Shown piece after piece: positions 1 through 7,682 of a stretch of DNA of 64,000 nt. The stretch lies in NCBI RefSeq assembly GCF_008035925.1, contig NZ_CP036264.1:8160343-8224342 (forward strand), in the 5' to 3' direction. Source of the stretch: Stieleria maiorica (GTDB lineage: Bacteria; Planctomycetota; Planctomycetia; Pirellulales; Pirellulaceae). Every line of letters begins with the position of its first letter. The first letter of the stretch is position 1. The notes below the pieces were generated by a model. The model was given only the letters and a program-made list of their open reading frames with translations. It was not told the origin of the DNA and made no database searches. The position numbers and the translations under genes were made by a program.

Positions 1-31
1 CCTAGTGGTCCTGGTCGTGAAGAATGTTGGC

Positions 32-1465
32 ATGAATGCGCCACCCCCCAAGGAATTGCTCCGCCGCTACTACGGCTTTGATGACTTTCGTCCCGGACAG
101 GCGGAGATCATCGATCACGTCTTGGCCGGGGGGCACGCCATGGTGGTGATGCCGACCGGCATGGGCAAATCGCTCTGCTATCAGATTCCGGCGCTGTCAA
201 GTGCCGACGCAGATCGTTCGCTCGTTCTGGTCCTTTCGCCGTTGATCGCGCTGATGCAGGATCAGGTCGATTCCATGCTGCGGCGCGGGATCGACGCCAG
301 TTTTATCAACTCGTCTCTGGACCGTGAAACGCGTTTGGCACGCTATCACGATCTGGCCCAAGGGCGGTACAAACTGCTGTTCGTCACACCCGAGCGTTTT
401 CGCAAAGACGACTTCCGTGCGGCGTTGTCACGCCGCACCGTCAGTCTGTTGGCGATCGACGAAGCGCACTGTGTCAGCCAGTGGGGACACGACTTTCGTC
501 CCGACTACACGCGTGTGGCCGAAATCCGCGAGTCGATCGATCACCCCACGACGATCGCGCTGACCGCGACCGCGACCGCCGAGTGCCGCCAAGACATCTA
601 CCGGCAAATCGGGATCGACGCATCGCAGATCAAATTGTTCCACGCCGGCATCGATCGACCGAATCTGCATTTGGATGTGGTCCCGGTGTTCGACGAAGAA
701 GAAAAATTCGCTCAGCTCCGCGAGGTCTTGCGTGATCCCGAGTACCGATCTGGCAGCGGAATCGTCTACTTCTCGTTGATCAAGACGCTCCAGCGGTTCA
801 GTGACCACTTGCTGGCCGAGGGAATCGATCACGTTTGTTACCACGGGGATCTGCCCCGCCATCACCGCCGGCGTGTGCAGGACGAATTCATGTCGGGCGA
901 TGCCGATCTGGTGTTAGCGACCAACGCGTTTGGGATGGGGATCGACAAAGAAGACATTCGATTGGTCGTGCATGCCGAGACCCCGGGATCGATCGAATCC
1001 TATTACCAGGAGATCGGCCGCGCGGGACGCGATGGTCGACCGAGTCGTTGCGTGTGGTTGTACGCACAAGAAGACTTGATGACGCAAATGCAGTTCATCG
1101 AGTGGTCGAATCCCGATGCCGCGTTCTACACCCGGCTGTATCAGTTGATGGCCGAGCATGGCGAACAATGCCGTGCGTTCGGATTGGAATGGATGAACCG
1201 CCAATTGCAGCGCCGCAGCAAACACGATCACCGAATCGCCACCGCGATCTCCATTCTGGATCGACATGGGGTCGTGGCCGGCCCGCGGCCGCCGCAGTGT
1301 TTCGAAGTCCTGACGCCGTTGCCGGCCAGGTTGCAAGTCGACGATCAACTGGCGGAAAAGAAACGCCGCGACCAACAGCGGCTGTACGCGATGGTTCAAT
1401 TCGCCGCCGAACAAGGCGATCGCAAAGAGTTTCTCAATCGCTACTTCGCCGACCCCGAAGGCTGA
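32..1465 (+). CDS. recQ: RecQ-family ATP-dependent DNA helicase, short form
   Basis: A 3'-5' superfamily 2 DNA helicase for recombination and repair. Visible motifs are FRPGQ (residues 19-23), Walker A MPTGMGKS (40-47), the DEAH box followed by CVSQWGHDFRPDY, LTATAT (motif III), YFSLIKT and the arginine-finger motif QEIGRAGRDG. About 477 residues, so much shorter than E. coli RecQ (about 610) and close to Bacillus RecS-type enzymes. There is no HRDC domain. The tail AAEQGDRKEFLNRYFAD aligns with the usual zinc-domain signature ending CRRxxLLxYFG, but the cysteines are absent. The ATG at 32 gives a standard RecQ N-terminus; an in-frame GTG at 5 is possible and the frame may continue left of the window. 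Family is certain; exact orthology is not. Confidence 0.9.
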   Translation: MNAPPPKELLRRYYGFDDFRPGQAEIIDHVLAGGHAMVVMPTGMGKSLCYQIPALSSADADRSLVLVLSPLIALMQDQVDSMLRRGIDASFINSSLDRETRLARYHDLAQGRYKLLFVTPERFRKDDFRAALSRRTVSLLAIDEAHCVSQWGHDFRPDYTRVAEIRESIDHPTTIALTATATAECRQDIYRQIGIDASQIKLFHAGIDRPNLHLDVVPVFDEEEKFAQLREVLRDPEYRSGSGIVYFSLIKTLQRFSDHLLAEGIDHVCYHGDLPRHHRRRVQDEFMSGDADLVLATNAFGMGIDKEDIRLVVHAETPGSIESYYQEIGRAGRDGRPSRCVWLYAQEDLMTQMQFIEWSNPDAAFYTRLYQLMAEHGEQCRAFGLEWMNRQLQRRSKHDHRIATAISILDRHGVVAGPRPPQCFEVLTPLPARLQVDDQLAEKKRRDQQRLYAMVQFAAEQGDRKEFLNRYFADPEG

Positions 1466-1483
1466 ACCCCCGCCAGCGGAAAG

Positions 1484-1511
1484 CAATGCCAGCGGGACGC
1501 GTCAGCGAGCG
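1484..1511. repeat. Dispersed intergenic repeat, copy 1
   Basis: Between the convergent recQ and tadE genes. It consists of the block CAATGCCAGCGGG followed by CGCGTCAGCGAGCG. The same two blocks recur, inverted and in swapped order, at 6815-6842, which suggests a dispersed repeat family with different phase. The rest of the 1466-1584 gap shows no gene. Confidence 0.5.
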
Positions 1512-1584
1512 GCACGGGGCGCAATCACGGGCCACCGGCTTACGCGGCGTGCTGGCAGGGGGACGTGCTGGCAGACTGCCCGCA

Positions 1585-2016
1585 TCAGCCGGTGCTTTCG
1601 CGACGCATCACGGTTTCGGCCACGATGTCCATCCCCTCAAAGGCGAAGAAACCGGGCACGTAGCTGACTTCGGTGATCGGGATCGTGATGCGGACCCGGA
1701 TATCGTCCCCGGGTTCGGCTTCTTCCAGGAACGAGGGCGTGATGACCACATTTGCGCTGGTGATGTTCATGATCGCCAGTTCTTCGTCGATGCGTGCTTG
1801 GACGTCTTCGATCGATGCCGTGGGGCGGATTCCGACGCGGGCGCCCTCGCGTGACGCTTGGACGACCGCCTCCTTGATGATGCTGATTCGTCCCATTTCG
1901 ATCAGCCCGAAGGTGAAGGTCAACATGACGGGGACGATCAAGGCGAATTCGACCGTCGCGGCTCCGCGACGCGAAGGCCTTCTGCGTTGGCGATGTTTCA
2001 CTGGATTGGTTGACAT
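1585..2016 (-). CDS. tadE: TadE-like pilus assembly protein
   Basis: Encodes 143 residues: a basic N-terminus (RQRRRPSRRG), then GAATVEFALIVPVMLTFTFG, a single hydrophobic helix (about residues 20-40) with the conserved Glu of TadE-like pseudopilins, and a short extracytoplasmic domain. TadE proteins are minor pseudopilins of the tight-adherence (Tad/Flp) system and are processed at the inner membrane. The gene lies 80 bases downstream of the tadG-like gene on the same strand and is probably cotranscribed with it. The pilin and secretion ATPase genes of a Tad system are not in the window, so this may be an outlying pair. Confidence 0.85.
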   Translation of the reverse strand: MSTNPVKHRQRRRPSRRGAATVEFALIVPVMLTFTFGLIEMGRISIIKEAVVQASREGARVGIRPTASIEDVQARIDEELAIMNITSANVVITPSFLEEAEPGDDIRVRITIPITEVSYVPGFFAFEGMDIVAETVMRRESTG

Positions 2017-2096
2017 TTCAGGGTGTTGTTGAAGTGGATGCTTCGGGCCGACGTGGACCCGAACGGTTGTCGTTGTTTCATTGGGCTGCGGATCGG

Positions 2097-3290
2097 CTAG
2101 TCGACCAGCATGACCGGAGTGAACAGAAACTCGCTTTCTTCGATCGCGGCTTCCCTAAAGACGGAGTAGCGGGCGACCATCGGGGCCGGTTGGATGGTGA
2201 CGTGTTTCTTCTTCATCGGGCCGGTCAGTTTGACACTCAAGATTCGAATGCCTTCGAAGCGGACGATCGTGTACATCGCGTTGTTGCCGTTTCCGTGCAC
2301 GCTGGTGAAGATCGGGATCATCCGGGGCTGGCCGATGATGTCTGCAAGTTCGTCTTTGATCGCGGCACTGATTCCGGTGTCGCCGTTGAGTTCCAGTTCG
2401 CCATTGGAATCGAACTCCAGGGGGCGGCCGAAGTCAGCCATGTCTTGGGCGGAGATGCCGTGTAAAATCTGGCGGCTGATATCGCTGGTGCTGTTGTTGG
2501 CACCTCCGATATCGACCGTGCCACGGTTGCCCGGCGAACCGGTCCCGGTCGGGTAGAGCGAACACTCAAAGAAACCATCGCTGCCGGACGAAACCGTTCC
2601 GCCGGAGTAGCTGTAGTTGTCTTCGGTCTCCTTGGCGACGACCTTTTCCCAGGTTTCCAGGTCCAACGCGATGGGCAAGATGTCCAGCGTCTCACCCGCA
2701 TCGCTGGGCGTGTAGAATCCGGAAATGGTCTTGAACAGCGCGGCGGTGCTATGCGCTTGCAGCGACTGTTCGGCCCGGCCGGTGACCGATCCGAAGAACA
2801 GTGGGATCGCGGAGTTGTTCGCTCCGGTTTGGCGGACGTGGACGCGAACGGCGTTGAACCGTGACGGATCGGAGTTGTCCAGAACGCCCGGATTGTTGCG
2901 GTCGTAAAACCCAATTTCGACGTCGCTGGCGGCGTTCAAGGTCGGCGCGCGAGAGCTGATCACATTTTTCGAGGCGATCGAACTGGCCGCGTCGTTGATG
3001 TCACACTCCACGGTCGATGCATCGTTGCCTTGGACCACACCGTCGAACAGTTCCCAACACGCCGACATGGCGGCTGCATCGGCGGTTCGCTTGACTTCCG
3101 ATCGTGAGACGTTGATGTGTCCAAAGTCGATCGCGACCGCGGAGACGACCAAAAGTCCCGCGACCAAAAAGACGCTGAAGACCAGAGCCGAACCCTTGCG
3201 GCGATCTGCCGGATAGCGATTGTTTTTTGTTTTGGTTGAACAGCCGCGCGAGCGGGACGCGTTGTCGCTCATGGTTTGTGTGTGGAACAT
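2097..3290 (-). CDS. tadG: TadG-like Flp pilus assembly protein (Tad domain)
   Basis: A 397-residue protein. After a polar N-terminus comes RKGSALVFSVFLVAGLLVVS, a single membrane helix (residues 31-55), and then AIDFGHINVSRSEVKRTADA, the signature of the Tad N-terminal domain (putative Flp pilus assembly TadG). The remaining 300 residues are an extracytoplasmic beta-rich domain with no recognised enzyme motif. AAGG lies seven bases upstream of the ATG at 3290, which favours this start; an alternative ATG is at 3269. First gene of the tadG-tadE pair. TadG-type proteins are thought to sit in the envelope and help pilus assembly or anchoring. Confidence 0.8.
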   Translation of the reverse strand: MFHTQTMSDNASRSRGCSTKTKNNRYPADRRKGSALVFSVFLVAGLLVVSAVAIDFGHINVSRSEVKRTADAAAMSACWELFDGVVQGNDASTVECDINDAASSIASKNVISSRAPTLNAASDVEIGFYDRNNPGVLDNSDPSRFNAVRVHVRQTGANNSAIPLFFGSVTGRAEQSLQAHSTAALFKTISGFYTPSDAGETLDILPIALDLETWEKVVAKETEDNYSYSGGTVSSGSDGFFECSLYPTGTGSPGNRGTVDIGGANNSTSDISRQILHGISAQDMADFGRPLEFDSNGELELNGDTGISAAIKDELADIIGQPRMIPIFTSVHGNGNNAMYTIVRFEGIRILSVKLTGPMKKKHVTIQPAPMVARYSVFREAAIEESEFLFTPVMLVD

Positions 3291-3466
3291 GGGATGACCT
3301 TAGAAGATGAAGTGATCGATGGGGATCCGAACGGCGCATAGTTTCAATGTCAGCTCAAATTTCGGGTCGAACGGTAGCGGAAGTCGCCAACACTTTCGGC
3401 GTCCAGCCGGGAGGGCCGAAACTCTTGGCGAATTCCGCTACCTGACAATCAAGCTGACACACATTT

Positions 3467-4111
3467 CTAGTGGGCCACTTGATTGACATGGATGGTCGTG
3501 GTGTGACCGTCGGTGTAGGTCAATCGCACTGTCTTGAGTCGAATCGAAGCGACGCGATTGGCGCCGAATCCGATGTCGACCGACTCAAGGCTCTTCTGGG
3601 GCGTGTAGTGATCCAGGCAGTGGAGGTTCTGGTCATCCATCTGCACCAGGTACTCGGGGCCGCCGAAGTTTCCCCATTGCATCCCGTGACCGTCTTTGAC
3701 GGCGAACATCAGTTGCCCGTTGAAGACGGCCATCGCGCTGGTCCACTCGATGTGGTCGTTGTCCCAGGCGAGTGACTGACGGATCGGACTGCGTTCTTCA
3801 TCAACGGGGATTTCGTTGCAGAACGCCCCGACACGAAATCCACCACTGGAATAGCTGTCCTCGGCGGCGTAGTTCATTTGCAACTGGAAGTAGCAGTCGT
3901 CGTGTTCGGAGTCGGGATAAAGAAAGAAGGCGACTTGAGGCGAGTTGATGTTCGGCTCGGGATCGTTGATGGTCATCTCCCAATCCTCTTCGACCATGAA
4001 GAGTTCGGGGCCTTCGGCAAACGCCTGGCCATGCAGCATGGCAAGCAAGCACAGCCCCCCGGCGATCAAGCTGGTGCGCGCAGCACCGAATCGTGTGATG
4101 GATGGAGACAT
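3467..4111 (-). CDS. Secreted protein of unknown function next to tadG
   Basis: A 214-residue protein with a cleavable-type signal peptide (ARTSLIAGGLCLLAMLHGQAFA, ending near residue 32). The mature part is acidic and aromatic (EDWEMTINDPEPNINSPQVA, then YFQLQMNYAAED) and carries cysteines in CYFQ, FCNE and HCLD that could form disulfides. I do not recognise the family. The ATG at 4111 was chosen because it places the signal peptide at the N-terminus; the frame stays open upstream to 4306 with no plausible extra sequence. It lies 176 bases upstream of tadG on the same strand, so it may belong to the same envelope locus. Confidence 0.7.
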   Translation of the reverse strand: MSPSITRFGAARTSLIAGGLCLLAMLHGQAFAEGPELFMVEEDWEMTINDPEPNINSPQVAFFLYPDSEHDDCYFQLQMNYAAEDSYSSGGFRVGAFCNEIPVDEERSPIRQSLAWDNDHIEWTSAMAVFNGQLMFAVKDGHGMQWGNFGGPEYLVQMDDQNLHCLDHYTPQKSLESVDIGFGANRVASIRLKTVRLTYTDGHTTTIHVNQVAH

Positions 4112-4501
4112 TTCGGTTCCCTGTTTGGACGAGGCAGAAAAGAAGGGATCACGCGTCGGATTCTGTTTGTCCCCTTCGGTGGCCTGGCGATCCGATCGCA
4201 TTCGGAAAATGCGTTTCGGACCCATGGCTTTGCGTCCCACGTTCACACGCGGTTTGCCGTTTCGAGGGTCATGATGGGGAACCGTTGGAATCCAACGCGG
4301 TAACAAAACGCTATGTCAATTTGCCTCAGCAAAGCGGCGTTTCCTCAGAAGAACGGTTTCTTGGCTGACGCCCCCCCGCGTACGTTATGACGGACGTCGC
4401 GGTTGTAGGGCCACGATGAGGGTTTACCCCCCGTTTTCGCAGGCATTCCGAGGGGGGAGGGGCTAACGGCGGGCAACCCTCTATGCACCAAGTTACGATG
4501 T
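4112..4501. other. Intergenic region with imperfect hairpin
   Basis: No convincing gene. It holds the 5' leader of the secreted-protein gene at 3467-4111 and, near the other end, an imperfect inverted repeat: GAGGGTTTACCCCCCG at 4418-4433 against CGGCGGGCAACCCTC at 4467-4481, separated by a G-rich loop (GAGGGGGGAGGGG). It could act as the terminator of the reverse-strand gene that begins upstream at 5605, since it lies just beyond that gene's stop at 4502, or be a dispersed repeat. It shares the GAGGGTTT and GCCGTTA words with the hairpin at 41437-41492. Confidence 0.4.
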
Positions 4502-5605
4502 CTATTGAATCAGACGCGTTCCGGGGCCGCTGGCGGTCGCCGTTGCGGGGCCTCGGGGAACGGGGGGCCGTTCATAGAGATCGAACTCGGCCCACAGCGG
4601 GATGTGGTCGCTGATCGCATTGGCCTGCTGCTCGGTCAATCCCAGGTCGGCCTTCAGATCGATCACGCCTCGCCGCCCCGAATACTCGGCTGTCACGCTG
4701 CTGTCGATCAGGATGTGATCGTTCGTCTTGGTGCGATTGATGTTGGTTTGGATGTCGGCGGCCAGCGAGAGCACGCCGGGGATCGATTTGAGTCGTCCGA
4801 GGTTCTTTTCGCTGACGTTCAGGTCGCCCAGCAGGATGAAGTCGTCTTCGGAGTACTGCTGGAACTCATAATCCCGCACCCGTTGAAAGACGTCCGCCAA
4901 CACATTGATTTCGCTTTCTTGATCGTCCGGATCCACGCGATCGGGTTTGGTATGGACGTTGATCATGGTGAATCGAAACGGCGGTTGTCCGCTATCGGGC
5001 GGGACGACGGTTTCGAAAGTCGCCACCATCGGTTCTCGGTACATGCGTTTGCCGGGGTCTTGCACCACGTAGGCTGATCCGGGGACCAGATTGATCCGCG
5101 ATCGATCCCAGACGAAGGCGTATGATTCCAGGTAGGATTCGCCGATCGGGTCACTCATCGTCGCGGCAAAGCTTCCGCCGGATTCATTCAGCAACGCGAC
5201 CAGTCGCTGCAGGGCGATGCCGTCGGCCCCCTGTAGTTCTTGGATCGCCACGACGTCGAAGGTGCTGACGATTCGTGCGATCGTCCCCAACACATCGACG
5301 CCGTCCTCGTTGGTGCGAATGCTGGATTTTTTGTCCGCGAAGTGTTCAATATTGAAGGTCGCGATGCGAATGCGATCCGGCGGCCGGTCGGTTCGGTCGC
5401 CCAGGGAAATCGTTTCGCCACGAAATTCGGACGCGGCATCCGGGGTCAGCAATCCATCCAGCGAGGAAAAACTTAAGCCTCCGGTCAGCAGCATGTAGAC
5501 CGCGTACAACACACCGAGTGTGGTGGCGCCCGGGCCGAACCAGCGCAGCAGCGGATTCGAACTGCTGAAGGAGCTCTTTCGTCGACGTTTGGAAAAGATC
5601 CCCAC
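4502..5605 (-). CDS. Membrane-anchored endonuclease/exonuclease/phosphatase-family protein
   Basis: A 367-residue DNase I-fold hydrolase. A cytoplasmic basic N-terminus (SKRRRK) precedes one membrane helix (about 26-44), and the catalytic domain then follows outside the membrane. Signature strands of the fold are present: IRIATFNIEHF (catalytic metal Glu at 87), VVAIQELQG, MINVHTKPD, DFILLGDLNVS, TNDHILID and the C-terminal SDHIPLWAEF with the catalytic Asp-His. All metal and catalytic positions look intact, so it should be an active phosphodiesterase or phosphatase. The substrate (DNA, RNA, sphingomyelin or inositol phosphate) cannot be read from the sequence. Monocistronic, divergent from the DUF4112 gene. 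Confidence 0.85.
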   Translation of the reverse strand: MGIFSKRRRKSSFSSSNPLLRWFGPGATTLGVLYAVYMLLTGGLSFSSLDGLLTPDAASEFRGETISLGDRTDRPPDRIRIATFNIEHFADKKSSIRTNEDGVDVLGTIARIVSTFDVVAIQELQGADGIALQRLVALLNESGGSFAATMSDPIGESYLESYAFVWDRSRINLVPGSAYVVQDPGKRMYREPMVATFETVVPPDSGQPPFRFTMINVHTKPDRVDPDDQESEINVLADVFQRVRDYEFQQYSEDDFILLGDLNVSEKNLGRLKSIPGVLSLAADIQTNINRTKTNDHILIDSSVTAEYSGRRGVIDLKADLGLTEQQANAISDHIPLWAEFDLYERPPVPRGPATATASGPGTRLIQ

Positions 5606-5706
5606 TTCGGCCTCCTTGCCGAATCACCCTCTCGATCGTTTTAGGTTGCTATAGGTAAACTTGGTCGTCTGGGGCAATGGCAATACGAGGAACGGGAGTG
5701 CGTGAG

Positions 5707-6069
5707 ATGTCGCAGTGGGATGACGTTCAGCGACGTCTGGAAAGGGTCCGCAAGTTTGCCGGATTGATGGACGACAAATTCGCCCTGCCGGGAACCCGGC
5801 TGCGGTTCGGGCTGGACAGTTTGCTGGGGCTCTTGCCCGGCTTGGGCGACGCGGCAACGGCGGCGATGGGCGTCTGGTTGATCGCCGAGGCGGCACGGAT
5901 GAAGGTTCCCAAGGGCGTCTTGATTCGGATGTGCGGGAACTTGCTGGTCGATGCGACACTGGGTTCAGTTCCCATCGCCGGCGACGTGTTCGATTTGTAT
6001 TGGAAATCCAATCGACGCAACGCGGTGCTGTTGGAGAAACACCTCAAGAAACGCGCGGCCGGTCGCTGA
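5707..6069 (+). CDS. DUF4112 family protein
   Basis: A 120-residue protein beginning MSQWDDVQRRLERVRKFAGL, followed by LDDKF-type LMDDKFALPGTRLRFGLDSL and the hydrophobic, glycine-rich LGLLPGLGDAATAAMGVWLI, and ending IAGDVFDLYWKSNRRN. This pattern (xPG-x-RFGLD-x-L-x-GLxPGxGD ... GDxFD-x-xxKSNxRN) is the DUF4112 signature. It has two hydrophobic segments and is probably membrane associated; function is unknown. GGAG lies eight bases before the ATG at 5707, so this start is preferred over the ATG at 5677. Its stop overlaps the next gene's start (TGATG at 6067), implying translational coupling. Confidence 0.85.
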   Translation: MSQWDDVQRRLERVRKFAGLMDDKFALPGTRLRFGLDSLLGLLPGLGDAATAAMGVWLIAEAARMKVPKGVLIRMCGNLLVDATLGSVPIAGDVFDLYWKSNRRNAVLLEKHLKKRAAGR

Positions 6070-6605
6070 TGCAAATGGACATCACGTTGCCACGATTCAC
6101 GATTCTGATTCACACCGTCGGCCCCGGTTTCGCCAGGCAGTCGGAACCGGTCATGCATCAGGTTGCGGCCGGCCCGGTGCATTGGGATTGGTTGTTCCAG
6201 CGGTCCGTGAATCAACGGGGCGGTGCGGGGGTGTGGACCTGGGCGACCGATCCGTTACCGTGGTTGGCTGAGCAGCTTTCCGGCTCGACCGCTTCAGCCG
6301 CAGCAAGTGGAGCTCCGGTCACGACACCGGCGCTGCGATTGGCCGATCACCGTCTGCGCTATTTGGATTTTGAAGGCGACATCGGGAAAGGACGCGGTTC
6401 GGTGCGGCAACTGATGACCGGACACTATGAATTGAAGCAGCAAACGGACCGCTGTTTTGAAGCGGTGCTCCGGTGGTCGAATCCTCAGGCAGGAGGCTCC
6501 GGCGGGGCCGTTGCCGGAGGCGCGGCGGAGGTGCGGTTTTCCGCGACCGAGCGTGATGAATTGGGGGCGGCGACGTGGTGGGATGCGACGGTGGTCGGTC
6601 ACTGA
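6069..6605 (+). CDS. Stand-alone LigD 3'-phosphoesterase-like domain protein
   Basis: A 178-residue protein resembling the N-terminal phosphoesterase (PE) domain of bacterial DNA ligase D, which trims 3' ends in non-homologous end joining. Shared landmarks: FTILIHT (His15), PVHWDWLFQ (His38, Asp40), VWTWATDPLP, DHRLRYLDFEG (His94) and GSVRQLMTGHYEL. In the LigD PE family the HxDxR motif supplies a catalytic Arg; here the equivalent position is Leu42, so activity may be altered. No ligase or polymerase domain is attached. The ATG overlaps the DUF4112 stop by one base. Similarity was judged by eye; the assignment is probable rather than certain. Confidence 0.6.
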   Translation: MQMDITLPRFTILIHTVGPGFARQSEPVMHQVAAGPVHWDWLFQRSVNQRGGAGVWTWATDPLPWLAEQLSGSTASAAASGAPVTTPALRLADHRLRYLDFEGDIGKGRGSVRQLMTGHYELKQQTDRCFEAVLRWSNPQAGGSGGAVAGGAAEVRFSATERDELGAATWWDATVVGH

Positions 6606-6679
6606 TGTGTCGATGCCGGCGCGTGACGTGAGCCACGTGGCTCGTGGTGGATGTTTGATGCAGGTGTCGCTCGCTGACC

Positions 6680-6805
6680 GGCCTGTCGATTTAATTCGCA
6701 ACCGAAACAAGAGTGAGCCGATGGCGCTAGCCACGGGCCTTGAAGGGTGATGCTGGCACCGCTAGGCCCGCGGCTAGCGCCGTCGGCTCACTAAATCAAC
6801 AGGCC
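6680..6805. repeat. Nested inverted repeat of a dispersed family, copy 1
   Basis: Main arms of 29 bases at 6712-6740 (begins AGTGAGCCGATGGCGCTAGC) and 6764-6792 (ends GCTAGCGCCGTCGGCTCACT) are complementary at 27 of 29 positions around a 23-base loop. Outside them, GGCCTGTCGATTTA (6680-6693) pairs with TAAATCAACAGGCC (6792-6805), 13 of 14. The core GGCGCTAGCC...GGCTAGCGCC recurs at 36661-36737. It lies between convergent genes and may terminate transcription in both directions. Confidence 0.8.
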
Positions 6806-6814
6806 GTGACGCCG

Positions 6815-6842
6815 CCCGCTGGCATTGTCGCTCGCTGACGCG
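6815..6842. repeat. Dispersed intergenic repeat, copy 2
   Basis: CCCGCTGGCATTG followed by TCGCTCGCTGACGCG, immediately before the stop of the reverse-strand gene at 6846. It is the reverse complement, with blocks in swapped order, of the repeat at 1484-1511. A related fragment, GTGTCGCTCGCTGACC, lies at about 6665. Confidence 0.5.
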
Positions 6843-6845
6843 CGA

Positions 6846-7667
6846 CTACAACCCGCGTGGCGCGGTCTGTTCCGGCAACCCATCGGGGTTCGGATCGCGC
6901 GTCGGATGGGTGCTGTCGGATTCCGGTTCGTCGTCCAGTTGTGCGAGGATGTAGACCGCACCTTGGGGGGAAAACGTGGACGTTTGCAGATCGCCGGTTT
7001 GTCCGGAGACTTTCAGTTGATGGTCGCCAAGTTCGATCGATTCGATGATCAATGCACCCTCGGTGTGTTGCGGGTATTGTTCGGGGACGTCTATCAGCGC
7101 GATCGATTCGCCGTCACGCGTTTCCCACTGCAAGTTCAGGTTCAACTTCGACGCGATCAATTTGATCCGGTTTTTGAATTGGGATACTGGTAGCGGCAGC
7201 GCGCCGGCACGGATCTGATCGATCGCGATGGCCAGACGATTGGGCTTGTCGGTCAACTGGACTCTCAATTCGCACGACAACACGGCGTCCAGGCGTTGGT
7301 CCTTGAAACGTGCGGCGGCCATCAACACCCCGTCGTCGATCACGATCCGCGGTTCCTGCAACCCTTTGGCCTTGAGCCTGGGGAACCGTTTGGGCAACTG
7401 GTCGATCAACCAGGCATTGATTTGTTCGGCCGCGAACCGAGCCTCCCAGGCTCCGGGCCGGGCGACATCGTCTTGCAGTTGCTGGACGTCGCACTCGAGT
7501 TGTTCGATCGACTCGGCGACATCCCGTGGCGGGGGTGTGGCGATGGCCCGTTCGTAGAATTCGGGGACCTTCTTTGTTTCCCGATGTGCCCAGAATGCGG
7601 TGGCACCGAGCGAGGCGATCAGGAGAGCGCCGACCAAGAGCATCCGTTTGATCAAACGCTTCCACAT
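6846..7667 (-). CDS. Membrane-anchored protein of unknown function
   Basis: A 273-residue protein with an N-terminal signal anchor (residues 3-27, MLLVGALLIASLGATAFWAH) and an extracytoplasmic domain that contains FAAEQINAWLIDQLPKRFP followed by beta-strand-rich sequence. The EQINAWL motif resembles YpmS/DUF2140-type lipid-binding-like proteins, but this is only a resemblance. The C-terminal 30 residues are disordered and acidic (DDEPESDSTHPTRDPNP). It starts 15 bases after the stop of the 1,011-residue gene on the same strand, so the two are very probably cotranscribed. Confidence 0.7.
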   Translation of the reverse strand: MWKRLIKRMLLVGALLIASLGATAFWAHRETKKVPEFYERAIATPPPRDVAESIEQLECDVQQLQDDVARPGAWEARFAAEQINAWLIDQLPKRFPRLKAKGLQEPRIVIDDGVLMAAARFKDQRLDAVLSCELRVQLTDKPNRLAIAIDQIRAGALPLPVSQFKNRIKLIASKLNLNLQWETRDGESIALIDVPEQYPQHTEGALIIESIELGDHQLKVSGQTGDLQTSTFSPQGAVYILAQLDDEPESDSTHPTRDPNPDGLPEQTAPRGL

Positions 7668-7682
7668 AGCCCCGTGTTCTCT

